From: Bromus sterilis
Lineage: Eukaryota; Streptophyta; Magnoliopsida; Poales; Poaceae
Assembly: GCA_950022295.1 (NCBI GenBank)
Contig: OX465598.1
Span: 96,262,001-96,326,000 of the forward strand
Direction of reading: 5' to 3'
DNA: 64,000 nt
Both the position numbers and the translations under genes were made by a program. Below, piece by piece: positions 44,690 through 56,682 of this stretch. The notes below the pieces were generated by a model. The model had not been told where the DNA came from, did no database searches, and saw only the letters and a program-made list of their open reading frames with translations. How positions within the stretch are numbered: the stretch's first letter is position 1; each line of letters starts with the position of its first letter.

Positions 44690-46008
44690 AGCACGCGCTG
44701 CAAATCTACCCGAACACCAAACCAGTAAAGCAGGCGCTGCGCATATTCTCTGAGCCAAAGCACAGAGCCATTGGAGAAGAAGTCAACCGACTACTCGATG
44801 CACAATTCATCCAGGAGACGAAGAAAGCCACCTGGGTCGCAAACCCAGTTCTCGTGCCCAAAAAGGACACCGACGTACTAAGCATGTGCGTGGACTACGG
44901 GCCCGTCAACAAGCATTGCCCAAAGGACCACTTCCCTCTCCCAAGGATCGACCAGATCATCGACTCAACTGCAGGATGCGACCTGCTGTCTTTTCTCGAT
45001 GCCTACTCAGGATACAACCAAATCAGGATGAAGGAAGAAGACAAAGAGAACACCTCATTCATCACACCATATGGCATCTTCTGCTACAGGACAATGCCTT
45101 TTGGACTGAAGAACGCCGGAGGCATGTACCAGCGGATGATGCAGTCATGCCTAAGAGACCAAATTGGCAGGAACGACCAAGTCTACGTCGACGACATCGT
45201 CGTCAAAACATACAACGCAGACACACTACTCGACGACCTCCGAGAAACCTTCGCAACGCTCAACAAATACATGATCAAGCTCAACCCAAAGAATTGTGTG
45301 TTCGGCGTCCCGGCTGGAAAACTGCTCGGGTACATGGTCTCCGCCTGAGGAGTCGAAGCCAACCCACAAAAGGTCCAAGCACTCGCAAGGATGCAAGAAC
45401 CGATTGACGTCAAGGGCGTCCAACAACTCACAGGAAGACTCACAACCCTCAGCCCTTTCATTAGCAGGTTGGGAGAAAGAACCCTGCCATTTTACCAACT
45501 GCTCAGAAAAGGAGGAAAATTCGAATGGACCAAAGAAGCTCGGAACGCATTCGCGGACCTTAAAAATACACTCTCAACTCCACCAATTTTGGCAGTGCCA
45601 AAGGAGCGGGAACCTCTATATCTCTATATAGCAGCACGCAGCACTGTGGTCAGCACCGCGCTTGTCGTCGAGCATTCGGAAGAAGCCAAAGTGCAAAGCA
45701 TATAGAGGCCAATCTACTACCTCAGCGAGGTCCTAACAAAATCCCAACAGCGGTACCCACACTACCAGAAGCTCGTGTATACCATCGTCATGACATCATG
45801 GAAAGTAACACACTACTTCGACGAGCACCTCATCACGGTTGTCAGCAGTGCACCACTCGCTGACATTCCAAACAACCCAGGAGCAACGGGTCGAGTCGTC
45901 CAATGGAACATTGAGCTCAGCCCTCGCGACCTACAATTCAAGCACCCAACGGCGATCAAAGCTCAAATACTCCCAGACTTTCTGGTCGAGTGGATGGAAG
46001 TATTTTAG
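44690..46008 (+). pseudogene. pol: Gypsy D reverse transcriptase and RNase H
   Basis: Continues the protease frame. RT begins near 44730 (EEVNRLLDAQFIQETKKATW). It has CVDYGPVNKHCPKDHFPLPR, SFLDAYSGYNQI and the active-site YVDD (about 45183-45194). RNase H follows (about 45590-46008), with PIYYLSEVLT and QWNIELSPRDLQF. TGA at 45346 and TAG at 45703 interrupt it. The usual DYR of this motif is DYG here. The frame runs out in EWMEVF at 46008, at the border with GC-rich sequence. Integrase is absent. Confidence 0.85.
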
Positions 46009-46701
46009 CGCCGCTTGGGGGGCGCTCGGGCGGCGAAACATGCTTGGGTTGGCCGCGCCCCCAGCCGCGCCACCAAGGTGGCCCCTCAAGTTCGGCGTAT
46101 ATTTGTGAAAAACGCGGCAAATTGAACGAAATTCTGCCTAATTCATAATATTTGGTCTAATTTTACATAATAGCAACTTAAAAACTAAAAAAAGCTACTG
46201 ATAAGATAAAAACGAGTAGAGATCGTCGAAGTCGAGCCCCACGCCGCCTCCTCTGGTGGCCCCACCAGCGGCGTCGTCGTCGCCGTCGTCGTCTCCTCCC
46301 TTGGGCTCGCGCTTCACGACGGCCTGCGCACTGCATGTGCCGCCGCCGAGCGGCCCCTTCCTCCTCCTCCTCTCCAGCTGCGGCTCCTCCTCCTCGTCGG
46401 TGCCATCCAACACGATGAACGACGGCGGCGGCGGCGCCCACTTGCTGCGGCTGCGGCTACTGCTGCCGCCCTCGCCGCGTGCCGCCGGCTTCTTGATCCT
46501 CGCCTTCTCGGCGAGTTTCTAGGCCTCAGCGAGGTCCCACGCCTCCTGCTAGAGCCGCACCTGCTCGGCGAGGTAGTCCTTCTTCGCCCACTCCAGTTGG
46601 GCGGCGAACTCATCGTGGTCGTCGGCCGGCGGTGGCGGCGGAGGTGGGGCGACCTCCTTGTCCTTCTTCTTCCCGAAGCCCAGGAAGCCACGGCGCTTTG
46701 G
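46008..46701 (-). pseudogene. GC-rich gene-like sequence, C-terminal segment
   Basis: The minus strand encodes GFLGFGKKKDKEVAPPPP, an acidic/basic helical stretch (FAAQLEWAKKDYLAEQVRL), basic and glycine-rich sequence, and ends DFDDLYSFLSYQ with a stop at 46195-46197. TAG codons at 46549-46551 and 46519-46521 break it. The ending recalls a very repetitive grass protein family of unknown role (C-termini like DDYTKFYKLLG), from memory. The left 190 bp (46008-46196) would be its 3' flank. The right border is the solo LTR at 46702. Joining to the 54697 segment is out of phase by one base, so an indel or splice is needed. Confidence 0.5.
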
Positions 46702-49700
46702 TGTCACAACCCCAAGTTAGGTATGTGCTAGGATCAAAGGCTCACTTGCATTCATCAAATAAATCAAATTCAAATTCCAAATGAGAGAGAGAACACCCCC
46801 AGATGAATTTAATTCAAATGGCCAGAATAAAAGTTGCTCCAAAAATTCCTTTTGCATTTTTGAAAAGTATTATAAATGAGTGTGATCACATATCAAGTGA
46901 TGTGGGACCAACCCCATGCTCATGGATTTTTCAAATATACAAAAAGGACCTTGGAATTAATCAAAAACCCCTATTTGAATTGAGATTCAAATATTTGGAA
47001 TTTAAAAAATGTTCAAAAGTTGGGAATGACTAGATACTGGTCATGTAAGTCAAAATATAAATTTTGAGCATTTATAAAAATGCCTAACTATTTTATTTAA
47101 TAGGAAACACAAATTACAGAAAAAGAAAAATAGAAAGGAAAGATTAAACAGACAGATAAAGGAAAAAACCTTACCTGTCGCCCTAGGCGAGGCCCAGCAG
47201 CTGACCCAGCCAGCCCACCAGGGGCACAGGGGTCTTCTTCTCCGCCCCGCGCCCCCAAGCTGCTCGGTGGAATGCCACCGAGCTAGCCGAGCACGTCGAT
47301 GCCTGCCCAGCCTCCACCTGCCCCTCCCGCGCCTTCTAGCAGCGCCACGCCACGCCTGGAAGACCCGTGCGTCCATTCCCCCTTCCTCAACGCCTCTCCG
47401 TCTCTCCACAGCTCGCCCGCGAGGAACTCCGAGAGCACCGCAGGTCATGGCCATGGCGAGTCGTAGCCCGAGCCCGAGGTAGCCACCAAGCACTTGTCCA
47501 TCCTCCTCGCCGTCCTCGACTTCGTCTCCGTGCAATAAATCACGCTCCAATTCGACCCCGAGTCCACGGAATCGTCGCCAGGATCTCGCCGGACCCGCAG
47601 CTCGCCGTCGACCAATTCTTCTTCATCACCGCCTCCCCCGCCTCTCCATCTTCACCATTAGCTTCAGGGTGAGCTACTGGTCCTCCTCCAACTCCTCCCT
47701 TCCTCTCGTTTGCACCGTAGCCGGTTTCCCCCTTCTCCAGCACACGGCGGCCGCCATGAACATCGACGAGGTTGCCCCCGTGCTCCTCTGTCCCAGCTAT
47801 GGCGTGCAGCGTGTTCCCCACACTCCCAGGTTTCGTTCGCGCTAAGCCACGGTCAAAGGCGTGCTCTGTAGCGCGAGTTCGACGAAGCCCAAGCCACTGC
47901 CTTCGCCGTCTTTGACGCCGGCGACGCTCCGGTGACCCCCTGAAGCTCTGGCCAGGTCCATTCGACGCGGACAACGATGGTGAACACGCCGGTGGCCTCC
48001 ATTCTTGCTCCCGGGAGCCCGTTTGTAGGATCCCGACGTGAACAGGACCTCGCCGACGACGAGCTCCACCATTAGAGCCCTAATCTACTGAGCTAATCAC
48101 TTGGCCCCACCCGCAGTCACACTGTCATGTGGGCCCAGCTTGCTAATCACCCCCTGTTAGATTAATTCAAATTAATCTGTTAATTAAATCAATAGTGAGA
48201 CACTGACCAGTGGGTACCCCTTGTCAGTGCCCCCCTGACGTCAGTATGACCTCATGCTGATGCAGTAAATGTTTTTCTATTTAATTTAATCCATAAAATG
48301 GCAGAAAATATGCTAAACTTTGGAAATTCATAGAAAATTCATCCTAACTCCAAATATAGCAAATAATATGTCTAAAATTATTAGAAAAATTCAAGGAATC
48401 TGAATATGCAATCTGTTTTCATGTTTCTCCAAGTTTGCTTGGGTGAACAGTGGAAACAAGGCATATGCATTCCTTTTAAATTCAAAATGGAGTTTGAATT
48501 TGCAATTCATTTGCAATACACTCCTTTTAAATGGAATTCCCTCACACATCAGAAGCATGTACATCAAGTTTCAACCTTCAACCATGTGTTTGTGCATTGT
48601 ACTTATGTTGCCCCCCTTGATTGTTGTTTGTCGATAGAAGTGGAACCGGAACAGGAGGCTGCCCCCTTCGTTGAAGACCCCGATACTGAACCTCGTCAGC
48701 AAGGCAAGCAAACCCCCATTGATCATGTCAATAAAATCCCACTTCCCTCCCAATCTCGCTTATGCATTGTTTAGGATGATTACCATGGTACGTTTCTACC
48801 GCATAGATGAACCCATTCCTTTGCATGACATATATTTTGTCACAGTAGTAAGCAAACCACAATCCTAGCAAATGTAGGAGTTGGTTGATATCATGTGGCC
48901 CCTGCAACTGTTACTTCTTATTGCTTTCTTAGAGTGATACAATGTTGATACTGTTATGTGAGTCGGGATGGTAGCAATCATGTTGATGCTGGTGGAAATG
49001 TGTGTCGGGACCCGGGGTTAGCGTATGCAAGTCCAGCTAAGACATAGTCATATGGAGAGCCGAGAACCGTACCCACATGTCTAAGAAGACAAGGCCAAGC
49101 ACAGATCGTTCTCGGAAAGCATCGTACGTGAGGAGCATCCCATCCAGGCCGGATGATCAACTGAGATGGGTCCTCATCGTCCACACACAAGTCTAATGAT
49201 ATGGGTGATGAACTCCCATATTCAAAGACAAGTCGCCTCAACCATACTATCGACTATCTCATAACTCTTACATAGACTTACTCCAGCCCGATCACTTAGT
49301 CGGGGTCTAGGGCGGGCTCGATCATACCACAAAGTGTGCATGAGACAGAGTCTCGAACAATCGCATCTCGATGCCCCAAGCTGCGCACATCTAAGGTCCA
49401 CTTGGTGTATGAAAGACCGCCAGCCAGATCACAACTAAGGTCTCGAAAACCCATACAAAGACATGCATGTTATAAACATACACGCAGCACACATGCCTTG
49501 TATGAATAGTAGGTATCATTGCAATTCTCTACAAAGTATACATTTTATTGAAAGCTCTTATAGAGTGCACACAGAGATCACAAACATGTGATCCAACATA
49601 CAACAACAAGCGGAAGCAAAGTATGTCTGAGTACAGACAATTTTAACAAATGGCTTAAGAAGCCTTATTTAAACACAAGCCCTCCACGAGGGAACCAGTC

Positions 49701-52700
49701 GTCTGACTGGGACTAGACTAGCTTGATCTTCAGTCGTCGAGCTCGATGAAGAAGCCACCTTCGGGGTCAGTGGGTTCATCTAAAACATAGATTAAGCAAA
49801 CGTGAGTACACAGTCGTACTCAGCAAGACTTACATAGGAGCTATACTACTCATGCACATGTATCAAGGTAAAGGGAGGTGGGGTTTCACTTGCAGAAGTG
49901 CCAGCTTTGACTTGGCTAGTCCTGAACTACGAGTACCAGACTTGAGGTAAGAAGTGTACACGAGTCCACTACTTTCTCCAACCAATTACACCACTATGGT
50001 GCCTTCCTCGACTTCCCCACGAGAAAGCACGCCATAGCACTCACACTTATCTTGGTGTGTTTTAGAAGTATCCATTTCAAGTTATCTAATAATCAAGCTA
50101 AGCTTTCCAAGAAGTCCATAACCGCGGACGCGGCTATTCAAATAGTTTTGTTAACCCTGCAGGGGTGTACCGCTACACACACGTGTCATCAGTTACCGCC
50201 TTTTGCGTGTCACCGTTCAAGAGATGACAGCGAGGATGCCACCACAACTGTTACCTCATAGCCGATCTAGTCCAAGAAAGCCGCCTACCTGGGTTGGCTA
50301 CCACTATCGTGAACCCGGACGGTTTACCAAAGTGGACCCAGATGATGTGTGCGTGGTGCATAAGCCGGTCTCGGCTGAGCCGTTCTCTCACTTAGCAGCC
50401 AAGCCACAAACCTACCAGAACTCCGAACTACTGCGATATCTAGACATCGAAAGGGATGAGTTAATAGGTTGAGAGGGGTCAGTGAGCCCAATGTGTGGTT
50501 TTACTCTTCATCTTGGATCACCACACAAGAACTCGGACTTAGGGCGGTGTTCAACGAGACAACGCACCGTGTACTCCTACACAGCCTCTCATCGTTCACC
50601 TTGTATTAGGGTAGATTCACCAACACCTTTCTATCATCATCATCATGATCACTACCATCCCGACTCACATAACAATAACATAATTGTATCACTCTAAGCA
50701 TGCAATAAGCAGTAACAGTTGTAGGGGTCACATGATATCAATCAACTCCTACATTTGCTAGGATTGTGGTTTGCTTACTACTGTGACAAAATGATAGGTC
50801 ATGCAAAGGAATGGGTTCATCTATGCGGTAGAAATGCATCATGGTAATCATCCTAAACAATGCATAAGCTAGACATGAGAGGGAAGTGGGATTTTATCGA
50901 CATTATCAATGGGGTTTTGCTTGCCTTGCTGACGAGGTTCAGTTCCGGGATCTTCAACGAAGGGGGCAGCCTCCTGTTCCGGTTCCACCTCTACTCGACA
51001 AACAACACAAACATCCAAAAAATAATAAGACAATGCTCAAACACATGAGTTGAAGGTTGAAACTTGATGTATGTGTCACTGATGTGTGAGTTATTCCAGT
51101 TAAAAGGAGTATATTGCATTTGAAATGCAAATTCAAACTCCATTTGATTTATCGATGAATTTCAAATGCATTTGAATACATGAATGTTCATTTGAAATAG
51201 TTGAGCATGAAGTGATGTTGTAAAGGTGAGGTAAAGTCTCTGATGTGAGGAAGAAATCATATAAAAGAAGTATGTTGCAAAGTCATTTGCAAAATCACTC
51301 CAAATTTGAATTCAAATTAAATGCATATGGATGTTTGCCACTGTTCACCCAATTTAAATTGGTCAAACATGAAAACAAAGTCCATATTCAGAATCCTTGA
51401 ATTTTTCTGATAATTTTAGACATATTATTTGCTATATTTGGAGTTAGGATGAATTAATTATGAATTTCCAAAGATTTGGCTAATTTCTGGAATTACAGGA
51501 ATTAAACAAAATGATTTAATTGCTTTACTGCGTCATCAAGACGTCATTGCTGACGTGGGGGGGGGGGGCTGACAGGTGGGGTCGGAATGTCAGTGTCTCT
51601 GGGTTAAAACCCGGTTTAGATTAAACTAACCAGGGGTTAGTTAGCCTAGGGGGCCCACTGGTCAGTGGGGTTAGGTGGGGATTAGGAGGGGATATAGGGC
51701 GCTAATGGCGTCGCCGGCACGGGCACGCCGGAGCTTCACCGGAAAAACGCTAGAGGGCTCGGGGAGGGGGTCTGGGGACACGGGCGAGTAGCTGGGGCTC
51801 GTCCTCATCGGCTAGGGTTAGCTGGGGCTCGCCGGGAGGCCTCTGGCCACGACAACTTCAACATCGGCGGCTGCCGGAGCTCGGTGCTCGTCGGGAATGG
51901 GATCCGGGGCACGGGAATGAGAGCGAGGAGCACTGGGAGGTGCCTCTTCGCCTTGCGCATCGTCTGGCGTAGGAGGGGGCCAAGGGCACGGCCTGTGGCG
52001 ATGACAGCGTCAACCGCGGCGGCGGTACGACCACTGTCCCTGCCGGAACTACGCGAGAGGGCACGGGAGGAGGTGGGGAAGGGGGAAAACTGACGAGCGG
52101 ATCACCCTGGATCGAATGGAGAAGACGGCGGGGTCAGGGGTCTCTCAACGGCGACGAATTTGGAGCTCCTCTTCTCGGCGGCCGGCGGCGAAAGCTCGAA
52201 GCTAGCGTCACTGGCAGGGCGTCCGGGCTCGAATTGGAGCTTCCGCTCGGGGTAGTCGACGCCGCTGAAGAAGATGGACAAGGCGGTGAGGCTTCTCGGC
52301 GTCTTTGGCCGCGTCGAGGCGTCGCCGTGCTCCGGCTAGGTTTTCGGGCACGCGCTGATTCCTTCGCCAGAGAGAGGGAGGATGGCCAGAACGATGGTAA
52401 AAGGTGTGCGGGGGAAAGGGGCAATCGCGTGGCGCGCTCTGGTGCAGAGAGGAGGCCTAGAAGGCAGCCGTCGTCGAGGTGGCGTCGACGAGCGCTCTGC
52501 TGCCTCCAGCGAGCTGCTTGAGGAAGAAGACAAGGAAGGAGGAGGTGGGCTGGTGCATGGGGGAATGAGTTGGGCCAGAAGCACAGGTAAGCCTTTTTCT
52601 ATTTTCTGTTTGTTTTCTTTTCTGACATTTGTTTTGTCTTGCTAAATAAAATAGCAAACCATTTTCTAAAATGCTCTAACTTTTTATGTGGCCTCACAAT

Positions 52701-54691
52701 ATAATTAGCTAGCCACTTATAAAGTTTGGACATTTTTAAAATTCAAATAATTTGAACTTTAATTCAAATAGGGGTTTTTGAATTAATCCAAGGTCCTATT
52801 TGAATATTTGAAAAATCCATGAGCATGGGGTGGGTCCCACATCACTTGATATGTGATCACACTCATTTATAAGACTTTTCAAAAATCTAACATGAATTTT
52901 TGGAGAAGATTTTGATCTGGCCTTTTGAATTAATTCATCTGGGGGGGGGGTTCCTTCTCCCATTTTGCTTTTGAATTTGATTTCAAAGATTTCTTTTGAA
53001 ATTTTTAACATGATGCAAAGTGACTTGCTAATCCTAGCACATACCTAACTTGGGGTTGTGACAATGTGCTGGTGAATCTACCCTAATACAAGGTGAACGA
53101 TGAGAGACTGTGTAGGAGTACACAGTGGGTTGTCTCATTGAACACCGCCCTAAGTCTGAGTTCTTGTGTGGTGATCCAAGATGAAGAGTACAACCACACA
53201 TTGGGCTCACTGACCCCTCTCAACCTACTAACTCATCCCTTTCGATGTCCAGATGTCGCAGTAGTTCGAAGTTCTGGTAGGTTTGTGGCCTGGCTGCTAA
53301 GTGAGAGAACGGCTCAGCCGAGACCGGCTTATGCACCACGCACACATCATTTGGGTGCACTTCGGTAAACCGCCGGGTTCACGATAGTGGTAGCCAACCC
53401 AGGTAGGCGGCTTTCTTGGACTAGATCGGCTATGAGGTAACAGTTGTGGTGAGCATCCTCGCTGACACCCCTTGAATGGTGTATTGATCAAAGGCGGTAA
53501 CTGATGGTCATGTGTGTGTAGCGGTACACCCCTGCAGGTTTAACAAAACTATTCGAATAGCCGCGTCCGCGGCAAGGGACTGCTTGGAAAGCTTAGCTTG
53601 ATTATTAGACAACTTGAACTGGATACTTATAAAACTTGCCAAGATAAGCGTGAGTGCTATGGCGTGCTTTTTCGTGGGGAAGTCGAGGAAGGCACCATAG
53701 TGGTGTAATTGGTTGGAGATGTAGTGGACTCGTGTACGCTTCTTACCTCAAGTCTGGTACTCATTGTTCAGGACTAGCTAAGTTAAAGCTGGCACTCCTG
53801 CTTATGAACCCGACCTCCCTTTACCTTGATACATGTGCATGAGTAGTATAGCTCCTACGTAAGTCTTGCTGAGTACGACTTTGTACTCACGTTTGCTTAT
53901 TCTATGTTTTAGATGAACCCACTGACCCCGAAGGAGGATTCTTCCTTGAGCTCGACGACTGAAGACCAAGCTAGTGTAGTCCCTGTCAGCAGACTGGTTC
54001 CCTCGTGGAGGGCTTGTGTTTAAATAAGGCTTCTTAAGCCATTTGTTAAACTTGTCTGTACCCAGACATAATTTGCTTCCGCATGCTTGTTGTAATGTTG
54101 GATCACGGTCTCGTGATCTCCGTGTGCACTCTGTGAGAGTTATCAATAAAATGTATACTTTGTAGAGAATTGCAATGATACCTGCTGTTCATACAAGGCA
54201 TGTGTGCTGCGTGTATGTTTATAACATGCATGTCTATGTATGGGTTTTCGAGACCTTAGTTGTGATCTAGCTGGCGGTCTTTTATACACCAAGTGGCCCT
54301 TGGATGTGCACAGCTTGGGGCATCGCGATGCGATTGCTCGAGACTCTGTCTCGTGCACACTTTGATGTATGATCGATCCCTCCCTAGACCCCGACTAAGT
54401 GATCGGGCCGCAGTAAGTCTATGTAAGGGTTATAATACAATCGATAGTATGGTTGAGGCGACTTGTCTATGAGTATGGGAGTTCACCACCCATATCATTT
54501 AGACTTGTGTGCGGACGATGAGGACCCATCTCAGTGGATCATCCGGCCTGATGGGATGCCCCTCACGTTCGATGCTTTCCGAGAACGTTCTTTGCTTGGC
54601 CTTGTCTGCTTAGACAAGTGGGTATGGTTCTCGGCTCTCCATATGATTGTGTTGTAGTGAGTCTTGCATACGCTAACCCCGTCTCCCGACA
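46702..54691 (+). mobile_element. Solo LTR X1 (about 3.9 kb), split by solo LTR X2
   Basis: X1 is 46702-49002 plus 53069-54691. It starts TGTCACAACCCCAAGTTAGG and ends CTCCCGACA, with flanks TTTGG (46697-46701) and TTTGC (54692-54696), one mismatch. TG...CA ends and a 5-bp duplication mark an LTR. No gag or pol lies between, so it is a solo LTR of an element with unusually long LTRs (LARD-like, compare Sukkula or Erika types). The middle (about 47180-48060) is GC-rich with overlapping ORFs on both strands that I do not accept as genes. Its own family is not identified. Confidence 0.8.
49003..53063 (-). mobile_element. Solo LTR X2 (4061 bp) inside X1
   Basis: On the minus strand it starts TGTCACAACCCCAAGTTAGG (at 53063) and ends GGGTCCCGACA (at 49003). 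A perfect duplication ATGTG lies at 48998-49002 and 53064-53068. It is homologous to X1 but clearly diverged, most of all in the GC-rich centre (about 51700-52600). It includes G runs at 51557-51568 and 52941-52950. Because it lies opposite to X1, the two form long inverted repeats. Confidence 0.85.
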
Positions 54692-54889
54692 TTTGCCGAT
54701 GAAGACGCTGCGGCGGAGGCGCCCAGACGACGCCGGGGTGGGCTCCTTCTCCTTCTTCACCTCGAGCTTCACCTTGGTTTTCACCGGGGCGAACTGCGGC
54801 GTAGAGAAGGCCGACCCCGTTGACTGGGAGCCGTTGGAGCGTGAGGGGTGGCCGCCGCCGGAGGAGGAGGAGCCATCCTGGTCGCGCGG
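54692..54889 (-). pseudogene. GC-rich gene-like sequence, middle segment
   Basis: The minus strand encodes DQDGSSSSGGGHPSRSN, then FAPVKTKVKLEVKKEKEPTP and RRSVFIGK. This serine/glycine-rich and KxE-rich low-complexity style fits the flanking segments. It is bounded by X1 on the left and Gypsy E on the right. Across Gypsy E the frame rejoins 63241 on exactly when one CGCGG copy is removed. Confidence 0.55.
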
Positions 54890-56528
54890 TGATACATCCC
54901 ATACGTATCTATAATTTCTGCTTGCTCCATGCATGTTTTGTGTGACTTTGCCATGTTTTGCTTGAACTTTCATACACTTTTGAACCTATTTGGACTAACC
55001 TATTAACTCAGTGCACCCAGTTGCCAGTTTCTGTTTTCTGCTGTTTTTGTATTTCAGGTTTTCCGGCCATTAAAAGTGCTCCAAAAATTCTGGAAAAATA
55101 TATCAAAAATCAGCGCAACAGAAGCTTCCGGAATCACCAAGAGAGGGAAGGGAGGGGTCACCACCAGGCAGCCAGGAGGGCAGGTGGAGCGGCCCCACCC
55201 TGGGCCGCGGCAGGGACCCTCCTGACTGCCTCGTGGGTCCCCTCGATGCCCCCCTTCTCTTATATTTACCCCTCGGGGTGGAAACCCCTAATATCGATCT
55301 CTTTCTCGCGAACTCCGCTCTGTACCGCCACCGCCGTTTCAAGATCGGGGCTGCCTGGAGAAGCTGCCCCGGCACCCTGCCGGAAGGAGGAACCCCCTCC
55401 TGGAGACCATCCATAGCCATGGACGCCTCCCGGATGTGCCGTGAGTAGTCCCCCTTGGACCATGGGTCCGTGACCAGTAGCTATGTTATGAATCTCTCCC
55501 CCTTTTGTGCTTCCACTTTCGAGTCCTCGTGAGCTGCCTCACATGATCGAGGCATCTATGTAATTTCTGCTGTTGCTATGCTGCGTTTGTTGGGATCTGA
55601 TGGATTATGAGGCTATGTTCAAATTGTGATGAGTAATATATTTGGTTCTTCTCTTTTATATTTTGTTCTTGAGTAAATTCTTGCATGTTCTCCGTTGCGG
55701 TATTTGCTTTGGCCAAGTATTTTATTTGCAACTCCAAGAGAGAGCGTTATGCTCGATTGTGGGTTCAGCCCCTTGATGTCTAGCTTGAGTGGCAGAAACA
55801 TGAGACTAGGGGATGTGCTGTTGCCACCAGGGATAAAACAACGCTGCTTGTACCTGCGGGTGCAAGGATTGTTTACTTTACGCAAAGTTCTTTTAATGCA
55901 GTTGTCTGTTGCTTTGAGTTTACTCTTTGGGTGGGATTCGCAACTTAATACCAGCGAGATGTTCTAGATAGATATCTCAAGGTGGATGATTCGTAGTAGA
56001 TGCAGATGGATTTCGGTCTACTTACCTTGGCGTAATGCCCATTGCTTTTGAGCCCTTCCTTTATTTGCAGCATAGTTAGCATTGCGGTGCCTTCATAATC
56101 CTGTCAATTGCCCAACTGTGATTTGTTTACCTCGCTAGCACTTTTATCGTCTTTTGGTAGAGAGACATCACTAGTGAAAATCACGGGATCCCGGTCCATC
56201 TTCACATTATTGTTCACACCCTCAATTTACTTTCAGCTTTTACTTTCCTTTGCACCTTTTATCTCTTGCGTTGATCCTTTGTAAACGACAAGGCCGGAGG
56301 AATTGACAACTCCTCTGTACTCGTTGGGAGCAAAGTTATTTGTTGCTGTGTGCAGGTCCACGACAACACCCTAGTCAGGAAGCAATTTCTGGCGACGTTG
56401 CCACCTACTTGTATCTCCTGAGTCCTACTGGTTCGATAACCTTGGTATCTTCACTGAGGGAAACTTGCTGCTGCACTGCATCTCAAACCTTTCACTTGGG
56501 GTAACCAACGAGGGGCGAGAAGCCATCA
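54890..56528 (+). repeat. Gypsy E 5' LTR
   Basis: Ends AGAAGCCATCA. A TATA-like TATATTTA lies at 55261-55268 after a GC-rich block, at the place homologous to element A's TATTTATT. ORFs inside it (for example 54958-55416) recur in the 3' LTR and are not accepted as genes. Confidence 0.9.
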
Positions 56529-56538
56529 AGCAAATTTT

Positions 56539-56556
56539 TGGCGCCGTTGCCGGGGA
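56539..56556 (+). other. Primer binding site of Gypsy E (tRNA-Asp)
   Basis: TGGCGCCGTTGCCGGGGA, an exact complement of the plant tRNA-Asp 3' end, ten bases after the LTR. Confidence 0.92.
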
Positions 56557-56682
56557 CTCAAGTCTACAAGATAGGGGAGTTCCACACTATCTTTTACCTT
56601 TGCTTTTTAGTCTTGTTAGTTTACCTTTCAGTTTTTACTTTTTTGTCCTTAATCAAAAATACCAAAAATACCTGCCGCTACT

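Larger units (their letters stand above)
40934..46007 (+). mobile_element. Gypsy element D: Tat/RIRE2-like remnant
   Basis: 5' LTR, a PBS-like site, a shortened gag region, protease, RT and RNase H are in order, interrupted by a solo LTR (43054-44689). Integrase and the 3' LTR are missing: the frame ends within the RNase H region near 46007, where GC-rich foreign sequence begins. In-frame stops lie at 42442, 42955, 45346 and 45703. The assignment to Tat/RIRE2 rests on the TGGCGCCGACCGTGGGGA PBS and the RNase H style (QWNIELSPRDLQF), from memory. Confidence 0.8.

Noticed and set aside
51858..52660. Cluster of 60-96 codon ORFs on both strands in GC-rich DNA
   Set aside because: All lie in the GC-rich middle of solo LTR X2, overlap each other on opposite strands, have low-complexity R/P/S composition and no recognised domain.
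46702..54691. Large inverted repeats read as terminal inverted repeats of a DNA transposon (CACTA or Mutator)
   Set aside because: Each unit has TG...CA ends and its own 5-bp target duplication, and one unit sits inside the other. Two solo LTRs in opposite orientation explain everything.
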